Origin: Cupriavidus phytohabitans
GTDB taxonomy: Bacteria > Pseudomonadota > Gammaproteobacteria > Burkholderiales > Burkholderiaceae
Direction of reading: 5' to 3'
NCBI RefSeq assembly: GCF_000426345.1
Contig: NZ_AUFE01000004.1
Span: forward strand, 163,463 to 227,462
Length of the DNA stretch: 64,000 bases
Below, in pieces: positions 32,559 to 40,776 of this stretch. A model generated the notes under the pieces. It was not told the DNA's origin and searched no databases. It was given only the letters and a program-made list of their open reading frames with translations. Made by a program: the position numbers and the translations under genes. The first letter of the stretch is position 1; each line of letters opens with the position of its first letter.

Positions 32559-33569
32559 TCAGGGGCAAGCGTGCGCCGCCGAGCGCCGGTAGTCGCCCGG
32601 TGTCATGCCGGTCCAGCGGCGGAAGGCGCGGAAGAACGAATTGGCATCGTCGAAGCCGAGCCGGAAAGCGATTTCTCCGAGTGACATATTGCCCTCGGTC
32701 AGGTATCGCCCGGCCAGCTCGCGACGCACATCCTCGCACAACGCGCGGAAGCCCGTGCCTGCCGCCATCAGCCGGCGTTGCAGCGTGCGTTCGCTGATGT
32801 CGAGGTGGCGCGCCACCGCGGCCAGGCTCAGCGCGCGCACGCCGGCCAGCTGGTGCAGGGCGGCGCGCACGTCGTCCAGCGATGCCGCCGCGTGCCGTGC
32901 GTCGCGCGTGGCGGCGGGCGCCGCCGGCCGGCTGTGGGCGCGGGCGACCAGGCGCAGCGCCAGGTCGCGCCGGCCGAACACGATCGCGTCTTCCGGCTCC
33001 CCAAAGCGCACCGGGCAATCGAAGGCCTCGGTATAGCGCAGGTGCCAGTCGGGCTGGCCGATGCGCAGCGAGACCCGCAGCGGATGCAGCGGCTTGCGCG
33101 TGAACTGGCGCCCGAAGGCCAGCAGCGAGCACAACTCCATGTCGATGCGCGGGCGGGTGTCAGGCGCCTCCGGTTCGCTCGGGCGGATACAGACCCAGGC
33201 CTCTTCGCCCTGCCGGCGCAGTTCGATGCGGTCGCCCATCATCAGCTTCTGGTAGCGTGCGATCCGCCGCAGCGCCGTGCCCAGCGACGGGCCCGCCATG
33301 GCCGGCATGCCTGCCAGGCCTAGCAGGTCGGGCTGCATCCGGCTGCCCAGCCACAGGCCGATGGCGGGATCGCCGGTGGCCTGGTAGACCGCGCACAGCA
33401 GGTGGCTCGCCCGCTGGGGCCCGGCCTCGGACGTGTCCGGGGTGGAAGAGGTTTCGGGATCGGATTCCGGAGCAGGCACGAGCGCCGACACGTCGTAACC
33501 GCCTTCACGCAGCGCGTGCAGCAGGTCACGAGGGAACGGCCTGGCCTGGATTGGCTCTTGTAGTGGCAT
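32559..33569 (-). CDS. AraC-family transcriptional regulator
   Basis: Regulator of 336 aa. The N-terminal region resembles the arabinose-binding-like domain of the OruR/GliR group (PAMAGPSLGTALRRIARYQKLM, FGRQFTRKPLHP). The C-terminal AraC HTH region is clear: LSLAAVARHLDISERTLQRRL and SLGEIAFRLGFDDANSFFRAFRRWTGMTPGDYR. Ligand and targets are unknown. It is convergent with nnrS, 9 bases apart, so it is unlikely to be part of the nitrate regulon by operon structure. Confidence 0.9.
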   Translation of the reverse strand: MPLQEPIQARPFPRDLLHALREGGYDVSALVPAPESDPETSSTPDTSEAGPQRASHLLCAVYQATGDPAIGLWLGSRMQPDLLGLAGMPAMAGPSLGTALRRIARYQKLMMGDRIELRRQGEEAWVCIRPSEPEAPDTRPRIDMELCSLLAFGRQFTRKPLHPLRVSLRIGQPDWHLRYTEAFDCPVRFGEPEDAIVFGRRDLALRLVARAHSRPAAPAATRDARHAAASLDDVRAALHQLAGVRALSLAAVARHLDISERTLQRRLMAAGTGFRALCEDVRRELAGRYLTEGNMSLGEIAFRLGFDDANSFFRAFRRWTGMTPGDYRRSAAHACP

Positions 33570-34103
33570 CGTTATTGGCTGGCAAATCGGCGCAAGGCGC
33601 CAGTGCTAGCCCCCGGTAAGACTGAGATTACGCGGTGGTCGCGGCGCCTTCAAGGGCACGCGGGGGGAAGATGTGTGGTCAAGGCAGCGCAACCAGCGGG
33701 CTGGCAAGGGGCGGGGCGCGGCTCTGCGGGAGGGCGTCGACCGGGGGTAACGAGGGTCGATGCGCAGGTCAATACAGCTGTTGCCTAAAATTTGTGCGGT
33801 CCGGTGCGTTTCCGCACAGACCAAGGCTTCCGGGGAGGAGGCGGGCAGGATATCCACAGATTCTGTGGATATCACGGCAGGGTTTTCAACATGGGTTTGT
33901 GCGGCTGCCGGAATCCGCCGGAAACCGGTATGCTGCACAGTTTTGGGGGCAGGGTAACACTGCGCAAGCGGTGACGGTGTCCGCACCGGATTCCGTTCGT
34001 GCCGATATCGCGCATGATCCTGGCCTATCTTCTCGGAAGTTGCCGCTTTCCTGCTGCCAGCTTTCTCGACTGGCATAACCGCAATGCCAAACTGCCTGCC
34101 GCC
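33570..34103. other. Intergenic region with a long palindrome
   Basis: No open frame here is convincing. The main structure is the 25-base palindrome at 33849-33873. The region otherwise separates the divergent AraC regulator and lipoprotein genes. Confidence 0.5.
33849..33873. promoter_or_regulatory. Perfect 12-bp-arm palindrome with DnaA-box-like half-sites
   Basis: GATATCCACAGA and TCTGTGGATATC flank a single T. Each arm contains ATATCCACA, one base from the DnaA box TTATCCACA. It could be a DnaA-titration or regulatory site or an operator of a dimeric regulator. Confidence 0.5.
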
Positions 34104-34688
34104 ATGCGCCATGAACGGTCGTCCGCAGTGCCCTCTCGCCTGACATGCCTGGCCACCTTGGCCGCGAGCGCGACGCTATGTGGCTGCGTGGCGCAATACC
34201 GGGTGCCGTCGGGCGCCCCCACGGCCAGCGTGCGGTTGCTGACCAATACCGAAGAAATCACCTCATTCGCGGTGGTCGACCCGGCCAGGTGCCCGGTGCC
34301 GGCACGGCCGCTGGTCCTGGCTGGCACGGGCAAGCAGTTGTCGGCAATGGGCCGGGATCGCGAGTTGGGCCTGCCGGGGCGCTCACCCGAGCCGCCGGCA
34401 CGCACGCGCGAACGTCTGGTCGAGGCAGGCCGGCGCATCTACGTGGCCGTGACCTCCGTCGCCGAGCCGCCGTTGCCGGAGCAGCGTTGCGCGGCCGGTG
34501 TGTCGTTCGTGCCAGCGCCAGGGGCGCTCTATGAAATCCGGTATCAGCGTGACGAGGCCGCGAGCCAGTGCTCGGCGCAGGTATTGCGGATGCAGCCACT
34601 GGAAGGTGGCGGCGCGCGCCTGACGGCGGAGCCGACGCAGAAGGGATTCCGCGCGCTGCGCAAGGAGTATGTGTGCCAGGCGCTGTGA
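34104..34688 (+). CDS. Putative lipoprotein of unknown function
   Basis: Unrecognised 194-aa protein. A lipoprotein signal with lipobox TLCGC places the mature N-terminal Cys near residue 28. The start at 34104 gives a normal signal length; the open frame extends to 33999 without a signal-like N-terminus. The mature part has four further Cys residues (RCPVPA, RCAAG, SQCSAQ, YVCQAL) that could form two disulfides. It is convergent with the H-NS gene. Confidence 0.65.
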   Translation: MRHERSSAVPSRLTCLATLAASATLCGCVAQYRVPSGAPTASVRLLTNTEEITSFAVVDPARCPVPARPLVLAGTGKQLSAMGRDRELGLPGRSPEPPARTRERLVEAGRRIYVAVTSVAEPPLPEQRCAAGVSFVPAPGALYEIRYQRDEAASQCSAQVLRMQPLEGGGARLTAEPTQKGFRALRKEYVCQAL

Positions 34689-34723
34689 CGGCGCCCTGGG
34701 CGGGGTCGGAACGATAGCGCGCA

Positions 34724-34741
34724 GGCAGGCCCCCGCCTGCC
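34724..34741. terminator. Hairpin between convergent genes
   Basis: GGCAGGC and GCCTGCC form a 7-bp stem with a CCCC loop between the lipoprotein stop and the H-NS stop. It may end transcription from both sides, but no T tract is seen. Confidence 0.45.
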
Positions 34742-34753
34742 CGGCGGGCGGGA

Positions 34754-35068
34754 TTACTGCTCGATCAGGAAGCGCTCGGGGCGCTTGCCCAGCCATGCCG
34801 GGGCGCGGCCGCGGCCGGACCAGGTCTTGCCGGTCTTGGGATCCATGTACTTGGGCGGCAGCGCAGAGCCCGAAGCCGTCTTCTTGACGGCGGAACCCGC
34901 GGGGCGGCCGCGCTTGCGCCGGGGCATGATGTCTTCCGCGGTCAGGCCATATTCGGTCATCAGTTCGCGGATTTTGTCGGTCACGCCGGCGACTTCCGTC
35001 GCGCGCACTTCATTCAGCTTCGCTTCCAGCGCTTCCTTCTCAGCCAGGAGTTGCTTGTATGTCGCCAT
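34754..35068 (-). CDS. H-NS family nucleoid protein
   Basis: Short H-NS-like DNA-binding protein (104 aa). The N-terminus is a coiled-coil oligomerisation helix (LLAEKEALEAKLNEVRA). A basic linker follows (PRRKRGRPAG, AT-hook-like). The C-terminal domain has DPKTGKTWSGRGRAPAWL, the usual AT-rich DNA-binding motif. The length is normal for Burkholderiales H-NS paralogs. An AT-rich patch just upstream (35125-35152) may be bound by the protein itself. Confidence 0.93.
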   Translation of the reverse strand: MATYKQLLAEKEALEAKLNEVRATEVAGVTDKIRELMTEYGLTAEDIMPRRKRGRPAGSAVKKTASGSALPPKYMDPKTGKTWSGRGRAPAWLGKRPERFLIEQ

Positions 35069-35124
35069 TTATTTCCCCTTTCTGCAATTAGGCCGCTGCA
35101 TGGTACTAGAACTTCAGGCCGCGG

Positions 35125-35152
35125 TTGACATAAAAATTTTACAAAAAATAAC
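35125..35152 (+). promoter_or_regulatory. Candidate promoter in an AT-rich patch
   Basis: TTGACA at 35125-35130 is a perfect -35 hexamer. AATAAC at 35147-35152 is a modest -10 after a 16-base spacer. It points toward the VOC gene. The patch is far more AT-rich than the rest of the window and lies between the divergent H-NS and VOC genes. Confidence 0.4.
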
Positions 35153-35317
35153 GGGGATTGCACGGATTGATTGGTCGTTGAGTGCCATTGCGGCGCCCGT
35201 GCTGCGGCAAATGGCAATGCCGCCGCTCCAATTTCCGCCAAAGGAAAAAAGCTGGAGCTGCCGGTTTTTGCACCTAGACTGGTTCTCTGCATTGCGCAAC
35301 CTTTCCGCGGAGACGTC

Positions 35318-35728
35318 ATGAACCAGCAGATCTTTGTCAATTTGCCAGTACGCGACCTGCAAGAGTCGATCTCGTTCTTTACCAGTCTTGGATTTACCTT
35401 CAATCCCCAATTTACCGATGACACCGCCACCTGCATGGTCGTTGGCGAGAACATTTTCGTGATGCTGCTGACCGAAGCCAAGTTTCGCAGCTTTTCGCCG
35501 AATGACATTTGCGATGCGCGCAAATTCACCGAAGTGCTGGTTTGCCTGTCGATGGAAAGCCGTGCGCGCGTCGATGAAATGGTGAATGCCGCAGTGACCG
35601 CGGGCGGCAATACCTACAAGCCGCCGATGGACCTGGGATTTATGTACGGGCATGGCTTCCAGGACCTCGATGGCCATGTCTGGGAACTGGTGTACATGGA
35701 CACGGCGGCAATGCAGGGGGCGCAGTAA
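35318..35728 (+). CDS. VOC (glyoxalase-type) domain protein
   Basis: Single-domain vicinal-oxygen-chelate protein (136 aa). N-terminal FVNLPVRDLQESISFFTSLGFTFN and C-terminal YGHGFQDLDGHVWELVYMD fit the lactoylglutathione-lyase-like fold. The metal ligands would be the His in HGF or HVW and the Glu in WELVY. The substrate is not known. GGAGA lies before the ATG at 35318. Codon use and local composition are less GC-rich than neighbours, which may mean recent acquisition. Confidence 0.85.
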   Translation: MNQQIFVNLPVRDLQESISFFTSLGFTFNPQFTDDTATCMVVGENIFVMLLTEAKFRSFSPNDICDARKFTEVLVCLSMESRARVDEMVNAAVTAGGNTYKPPMDLGFMYGHGFQDLDGHVWELVYMDTAAMQGAQ

Positions 35729-35738
35729 CTTGCGCACC

Positions 35739-35774
35739 AAAAAAAACAGCCCGGGAAAGCAGGAAGCCCGGGCT
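35739..35774 (-). terminator. Rho-independent terminator of the purine permease gene
   Basis: On the minus strand the arms AGCCCGGG and CCCGGGCT form an 8-bp stem, followed by a T tract of eight bases. It lies about 80 bases after the permease stop. Confidence 0.8.
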
Positions 35775-35855
35775 TGAAATCCACCTGGATCGCGGTGGAG
35801 GAGACAACTTGTCGTGGACGTCCCGGGCCGGTTGCCCGGGATGCGTCAGGCAGGA

Positions 35856-37250
35856 TCAGATCGCCCAGCCGCCGGCATAGAAGGCTGCCAGCACCACCGC
35901 GATGGCGACGGTGCCGACATTGAGCTTGCGCCATTCGCCGGCGATCACGCGGCCGACCACCAGCGTGCAGAAGCCCAGCATGATGCCGGTGACGATATTG
36001 CAGGTCAGCACGATAAACACCGCACAGACCAGGCCGGCCAGCGCATCGACCAGGTCATCCATATGCAGGCGGCTGACGCTGGACAGCATCAGCAGGCCCA
36101 CGTACATCAGCGCCGGCGCGGTGGCGTACGACGGCACCAGTGCCGCCAGCGGCGAGAAGAACATCACCGCCACGAACAGCAGGCCCACCACCACGGCGGT
36201 CAGGCCGGTCTTGGCGCCCGCGGCCACGCCGACCGTCGATTCGATATAGGCCGCGGCCGGTGCGCCGCCAAAGAAGCCGGAGAAGATCGAGCTGACCGAG
36301 TCCGCCGTCAGCGCGCGGCCGCCGTTGTGGATATGGCCGGCGGCGTTGAGTTGCCCGGCTTGCCCGGCCACGGCGCGGATGGTGCCGGTGGCGTCGAACA
36401 CGGCGGTCATCACCAGCGCCAGCACGCTCGGCAGTACCGCCGCGGTCAGCGCGCCGCGCAGATCCATCGCGCCGATCAGCGATGCGTGGCCCGGTGCGCT
36501 CAGCGACGGCAGCGCGAACACGCCGGTGAACTTCACCGCCGGATCGAAGACAAGGCCGAGTGCAGAGATCGCGATGATCACCAGCAGGATGCCTCCCGGC
36601 ACCTTGCGCCGCTCCAGGCCGAAGATCGCTGCCAGGCCCAGCACCGACATCACCACCGGGAACGAGGTGATCTTGCCCAGCGCGACCGGCAGGCCGGGGT
36701 GGGTGTTCTTGACCACGAGGCCGACTTCGTTGGAGGCGATCAGCAGCAGGAACAGGCCGATGCCGATGCCCGTGCCATGTGCCACGCCCGCCGGCAGGTT
36801 GCGCAGGATCCAGGAGCGCACCCCGGTCACCGAGATCGCGGTGAAGATCAAGCCCATCAGGAACACCGCGCCGAGCGCGACCGCCGGCGACAGGCCCTGG
36901 CCCAGCACCAGGCCGAACGCCATGAACGCGGTCAGCGAAATGGCGCAGCCGATTGCGATCGGCAGCTTGGCCCACAGGCCCATCAGCAGCGAGCCGAAGG
37001 CGGTGGTCAGGCACACCGCGACAAAGACCGCGCTGGTGTCGAAGCCGGCCTTGCCCAGCATGCCGGGCACGACGAAGACCGCATAGACCATTGCCATGAA
37101 GGTGGTGATGCCCGCCACCACTTCCTTGCGCTGGGTGCTGCCGCGCGCGCTGATCTCGAAATAGGCGTCGAGCCGGTTCCGGACCTCGGGAACGTTGGGG
37201 CGTGCCGCATCGGCTTCCGTCGCCGACGACGGATAGGGCTGCTCGATCAT
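35856..37250 (-). CDS. AzgA-type purine permease (NCS2)
   Basis: Inner-membrane transporter (464 aa) of the AzgA-like NCS2 group, which imports adenine, guanine or hypoxanthine with protons. The N-terminus [37 protein letters not shown] is the AzgA hallmark. Further motifs are [39 protein letters not shown] and [19 protein letters not shown]. About 12-14 hydrophobic helices are present. It is monocistronic with its own terminator. Confidence 0.93.
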   Translation of the reverse strand: MIEQPYPSSATEADAARPNVPEVRNRLDAYFEISARGSTQRKEVVAGITTFMAMVYAVFVVPGMLGKAGFDTSAVFVAVCLTTAFGSLLMGLWAKLPIAIGCAISLTAFMAFGLVLGQGLSPAVALGAVFLMGLIFTAISVTGVRSWILRNLPAGVAHGTGIGIGLFLLLIASNEVGLVVKNTHPGLPVALGKITSFPVVMSVLGLAAIFGLERRKVPGGILLVIIAISALGLVFDPAVKFTGVFALPSLSAPGHASLIGAMDLRGALTAAVLPSVLALVMTAVFDATGTIRAVAGQAGQLNAAGHIHNGGRALTADSVSSIFSGFFGGAPAAAYIESTVGVAAGAKTGLTAVVVGLLFVAVMFFSPLAALVPSYATAPALMYVGLLMLSSVSRLHMDDLVDALAGLVCAVFIVLTCNIVTGIMLGFCTLVVGRVIAGEWRKLNVGTVAIAVVLAAFYAGGWAI

Positions 37251-37729
37251 GATGAACTGTCTCCTTGCAGGGGCTCTGCAACGTCCGTCGTGCGGTGCGT
37301 CGTCAGGCTTGTCTCACGTGGTTCTGGCTGTTTTGGGCTGCAGGCCTGGAGCCTCGCCAACCCGCTCTTATCGGTGTGCCGGCTTGTCGTTGCCTTCTTG
37401 TGCGGGCGTGATCTGGGCAAGGCTGAAGGCTAGGTGAGCGCGAGGGACTCGTCATAACCGCAGCAGAATGCGCGGCATGCGTGGAGGGGAATACCGGATG
37501 TGGTGGATGGTTATCTTCGAGGTCCAAACCATCGCCAGGTGGCGCACGGGGCGCAGGCCATTATCATCCGCGCCATATACGGCATATAGGGAATGACCCG
37601 GATGCCGAGCAAGGTACTTCGCTATACTAGGGATAACCCTTAATTGCCTCGCGCGGCTGGCCGGAATCCGGTCAACTGTGCATTGCGAGGCTCTGAACAT
37701 TCCTCCGATCCGGAAAAGGAAACATTGCC
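37251..37729. other. Intergenic region between permease and small protein
   Basis: No gene is seen. It contains ATATACGGCATATAGG repeats of AT-rich steps near 37573-37590 and, at 37623-37643, a composite TATACT plus TAGGG...CCCTTAA element described separately. Confidence 0.5.
37623..37645 (+). promoter_or_regulatory. Promoter/operator-like element upstream of small protein
   Basis: TATACTAGGGATAACCCTTA overlaps a -10-like TATACT with an imperfect inverted TAGGG/CCCTTA repeat. A nearly identical element occurs at 63699-63719. No good -35 hexamer is visible. Confidence 0.5.
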
Positions 37730-37963
37730 ATGCAAGTGCTCGCTGATACGCTTTATCGTCAACCCGCCCAAGCCACATCGCAGTCCAAGTCCCACGCCAG
37801 GCCCACCGTCCGTGCTACCGCCGAACCAGCGCGCGAGGTCGATTACTATGCCCGCATGGGCAGCGGCCGCTCACTGGCGGCCCGTGTACGTGAGTACTTC
37901 GCCCGCGGCTGGACGCTCTACCTTGACAACGCGCGTGCTGCGGCGCCGCTGATCCACCTCTAA
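37730..37963 (+). CDS. Small protein of unknown function
   Basis: A 77-aa protein that I do not recognise. The first 35 residues are polar and look disordered. The C-terminal half, VDYYARMGSGRSLAARVREYF, is likely amphipathic helix, followed by ARGWTLYLDNARAAAPLIHL. AAGGAA lies 8 bases upstream of the ATG, and a promoter-like element is about 100 bases upstream; both support it as real. No partner gene is on the same strand nearby. Confidence 0.65.
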   Translation: MQVLADTLYRQPAQATSQSKSHARPTVRATAEPAREVDYYARMGSGRSLAARVREYFARGWTLYLDNARAAAPLIHL

Positions 37964-37987
37964 AGCCGCTTCCTGGCGCGCCGGTGC

Positions 37988-38608
37988 TCAGTACATGCCG
38001 GTACGCGCCATGAATGCCTGCAGGGTCCAGCCACGACCCAGCAGCAGCCGGCGCGTGTGCAGGTCTTCGCGCTCCCGGGGGCTCACCGTCTCGCCCAGCC
38101 ATGTCAGCGTCTTCTGGCGCAGGTCGACATAGCCGCCGGGGTAATCCGCGCCAAGGACTTGCCATAGCGCATGCGCCCCGGCCGACTGGCGGGCGCCGCT
38201 CAGCAGGCACAGCCCGCCGTCCAGCGCCCAGCGGTATAGCGCCCCGGCCAGGCCGCAGCGCTGGTAAGCGGGCGCAAACTTCGTATGCGGCGCGCGCACC
38301 CATGGGTCCGCGCGCCGGCCTACCTCGATCAGGCGGTTGAACACGGTATAACCGGCCAGGCGCCGCTGCATCACATCTTCCACATACACGTAGTACTCGC
38401 CGTCGGCTTCGCGGTAGCGCATCCGCAGCGCCGGTGTGCCTGTCGGCAGCGCCGGCATGTCGTGCAGGCGGTCGCCGGGCCGGTGGATGCGATCGTGGAG
38501 CAAGCCCAGTTCGCGCTCGATCTCCCCTGGGGCGAGTTCCACGTCGATGCGCAATGCCAGCGGACGCGTCAGGGCCGGCACCAGGCTCAGTGAAGGAAAC
38601 GGGACCAT
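37988..38608 (-). CDS. Putative GNAT-like acetyltransferase
   Basis: A 206-aa protein. The stretch GEYYVYVEDVMQRRLAGYTVFNRL followed by QRCGLAGALYRWALDGG resembles the beta-strand and acetyl-CoA-binding (Q/RxxGxA) motif of GNAT enzymes. The rest is not diagnostic, so the call is tentative. The start overlaps no other gene; a small open frame encoding a 24-aa hydrophobic peptide ends 8 bases before it on the same strand. Confidence 0.6.
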   Translation of the reverse strand: MVPFPSLSLVPALTRPLALRIDVELAPGEIERELGLLHDRIHRPGDRLHDMPALPTGTPALRMRYREADGEYYVYVEDVMQRRLAGYTVFNRLIEVGRRADPWVRAPHTKFAPAYQRCGLAGALYRWALDGGLCLLSGARQSAGAHALWQVLGADYPGGYVDLRQKTLTWLGETVSPREREDLHTRRLLLGRGWTLQAFMARTGMY

Positions 38609-38616
38609 GGCGCGCC

Positions 38617-38691
38617 TCAGGTTTCGAGGAGCAGGTAAAGGGCGGCAAGCGCCGCCATGGCAAGAAGGGTCTGGCGGTAGAGCTGAGGCAT
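38617..38691 (-). CDS. Tiny single-TM peptide upstream of the GNAT-like gene
   Basis: A 24-codon open frame with AGGAGA placed 9 bases before ATG 38691. It reads MPQLYRQTLLAMAALAALYL and ends LLET, which is one short hydrophobic helix with charged ends. It stops 8 bases before the GNAT-like start. It could be a leader peptide or small membrane protein. It is too short for ordinary gene finders. Confidence 0.5.
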   Translation of the reverse strand: MPQLYRQTLLAMAALAALYLLLET

Positions 38692-38765
38692 GACTGGCTT
38701 TCTCCTGGCTGCATGATCAAGCGGAAGCCGGATGGCAATCCGCGCCATGTGCCGTGCGGGGAAGC

Positions 38766-38945
38766 TCAGGTCTGCTGGAGGGTAGTGTCCCGAGCTGCCC
38801 GCACGGCCAGGAAAAGCACGGCGCTGCGGACCACGCCGTGGGCGGCGTGGTCAATGGCGTAGCCCGGTTGCTGCGCGGTCACGGCGAACGCCGCCGCCGG
38901 CAGGGCCGGGCGGTTCAATGCGGCGAAGCGGACGATGCGAGACAT
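38766..38945 (-). CDS. Possible small protein
   Basis: A 59-codon open frame, MSRIVRFAALNRPALPAAAF..., with a hydrophobic segment SAVLFLAVRAA near the C-terminus. No good ribosome binding site is seen. A perfect 10-bp hairpin (38829-38852) lies inside it. It may be a real small gene upstream of the tiny peptide or only an open frame. Confidence 0.3.
   Translation of the reverse strand: MSRIVRFAALNRPALPAAAFAVTAQQPGYAIDHAAHGVVRSAVLFLAVRAARDTTLQQT
38829..38852. repeat. 10-bp inverted repeat
   Basis: GACCACGCCG and CGGCGTGGTC flank TGGG and form a strong hairpin. No T tract follows on either strand. Confidence 0.5.
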
Positions 38946-39167
38946 CGGACGTGGTGAGTCGGAATCGGGGAACCATGCTTATGCCATATTTGTGCGGCGA
39001 TGTCCAGCTAACATGCCGATATCCGCTTTTATCTGCTGCCTACCCTCTCGCTGGATGAGGGCGGCGCGGTTTTTCGGGACGGTGCCGGCGCCAATCTCAA
39101 TTGTGAACGCTGTCTACATGTACTAGACTCGGATGCATCGCTCAACGGCCTTCCCGCAGGAGCCATG

Positions 39168-40313
39168 ATGACGACGTCCCCCGAAACCGGCCCAATCATG
39201 CTGCTGGTCGCCACCACCAAGGGTGCCTGGACTTTGACCAGCGACGCCAGCCGCGGTCACTGGCAGGTGGCAGGTCCCGCCTTCCTTGGCCACACTATCC
39301 ACCACATCGTCCAAGATCCCCGCGAGCCGTCGCGAATGCTGATGGCCGCGCGCACCGGCCACCTTGGCCCGACGGTGTTCCGCTCGGCCGACGGCGGCCG
39401 CAACTGGACCGAGGCCACGCGCCCGCCCGCCTTCGACAAGGCGCCCGAAGGCGAGACCGGCCGTGTGGTCGACCATGTGTTCTGGCTCACTCCCGGACAC
39501 GCCAGCGAACCCGGCGCCTGGTACGCCGGCACCTCGCCGCAGGGGCTGTTCCGCAGCACCGACCACGGCGCCTCGTGGGAGCCCGTGTCGGGCTTCAATG
39601 ACCACCCGATGTGGCGCAACTGGACCGGCGGCGAACAGGATGGCACTCCCGACGGGCCCAAAATGCACTCCGTGCTGGTCGATCCGCGCGACAAGCGTCA
39701 TCTCTACATCGGCATGTCCAGCGGCGGCGTGTTCGAGAGCACCGACGCCGGCGCCGACTGGAAACCGCTGAACCGCGGCAGCCTGGCCCTCTTCCTGCCC
39801 GATCCGAATCCGGAATACGGCCAGGACCCGCACTGCGTGCTGCAGCACCCGGCCAATCCCGACATCCTGTACCAGCAGAACCATTGCGGCATCTATCGCA
39901 TGGACCGGCGCGAAGGCGTATGGAAGCGCATCGGCGAGGCGATGCCCGCCGAGGTGGGCGACATCGGCTTCCCGATCGTGGCGCATCCGCGCGATGCGGG
40001 CACGGTGTGGGTGTTCCCGATGGACGGCAGCGATGTCTGGCCGCGCGTCAGTCCCGGCGGCCACCCCGCGGCCTATGTTACCCGCGACGCCGGCGAGACC
40101 TGGCAGCGCCAGGATCGGGGCCTGCCGCCCGAACAGGGCTGGTTCACGGTCAAGCGGCAGGCCATGGCCACCGACAGCCATGGGCCGGTGGGCGTGTACT
40201 TCGGCACCACCGGTGGCGAGATCTGGGCCAGTGCCGACGAAGGCGAGCACTGGCGCTGCATCGCCAGCCACCTTCCGCAGGTCTACGCCGTCAGCGTGGC
40301 GCGGCCGGCCTGA
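39168..40313 (+). CDS. BNR/sialidase-like beta-propeller protein
   Basis: A 381-aa protein with repeated BNR (Asp-box) motifs: SADGGRNWTEA, STDHGASWEPV, STDAGADWKPL, TRDAGETWQRQ and SADEGEHWRC. This fits a six-bladed propeller as in sialidases or photosystem-II assembly-like proteins. No signal peptide is visible, so it is probably cytoplasmic and not a classical secreted sialidase. The ATG at 39168 is better spaced from AGGAG than the ATG at 39165. The next gene, 14 bases downstream, encodes a MoaD/ThiS-like protein. The pair likely acts together; the function is unknown. Confidence 0.85.
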   Translation: MTTSPETGPIMLLVATTKGAWTLTSDASRGHWQVAGPAFLGHTIHHIVQDPREPSRMLMAARTGHLGPTVFRSADGGRNWTEATRPPAFDKAPEGETGRVVDHVFWLTPGHASEPGAWYAGTSPQGLFRSTDHGASWEPVSGFNDHPMWRNWTGGEQDGTPDGPKMHSVLVDPRDKRHLYIGMSSGGVFESTDAGADWKPLNRGSLALFLPDPNPEYGQDPHCVLQHPANPDILYQQNHCGIYRMDRREGVWKRIGEAMPAEVGDIGFPIVAHPRDAGTVWVFPMDGSDVWPRVSPGGHPAAYVTRDAGETWQRQDRGLPPEQGWFTVKRQAMATDSHGPVGVYFGTTGGEIWASADEGEHWRCIASHLPQVYAVSVARPA

Positions 40314-40327
40314 GTCGGAGGGCAGCC

Positions 40328-40588
40328 ATGCAGGTACGCATTGCCACGCCGCTGTTCTCCTATACCGGCCAGCGCGAGTATGTGGAAGCCCACGGCGCGA
40401 ACATCGGCGCGCTGCTGGACGACCTCGACCGGCAGTTTCCGGGCATGCGGTTTCGCATCGTCGACGAACAGGGGAAGCTGCGGCCATATATCCGGGTGTT
40501 CGTGAATCGGACGCAGTTGATGCGGCTGGATGCGCCGCTTCAGGAAACGGATGAGGTGCATATATTGCAGGCATTGGCGGGCGGCTGA
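40328..40588 (+). CDS. MoaD/ThiS-like sulfur-carrier-type protein
   Basis: A ubiquitin-fold protein of 86 aa that ends in Gly-Gly, as required for activation by an E1-like adenylyltransferase (MoeB/ThiF). The N-terminal VRIATPLFSYTG strand and the VFVNRTQLMRLDAPLQETDEVHILQALAGG tail fit the MoaD/ThiS family. It lacks neighbours of molybdopterin or thiamine synthesis and instead follows the BNR propeller gene. It may be a dedicated carrier for an unknown modification or sulfur transfer. Confidence 0.85.
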   Translation: MQVRIATPLFSYTGQREYVEAHGANIGALLDDLDRQFPGMRFRIVDEQGKLRPYIRVFVNRTQLMRLDAPLQETDEVHILQALAGG

Positions 40589-40776
40589 CGGCCATTTGCA
40601 TGCTGCTGCTCCGCTTCCCTTTTCCCCGTGCGCCTGAGCGTGGCCGCGTCGTTTAACTCTCCAGCCCTCACGCCGATATCCAGACATGACCCCTGCCGTC
40701 CGCCAGCCGCCGCGGCGGCAGGGCAATGCACACACGGCGGCCACGGATCATTCAACGCACGGCACGGGAGCGACGC

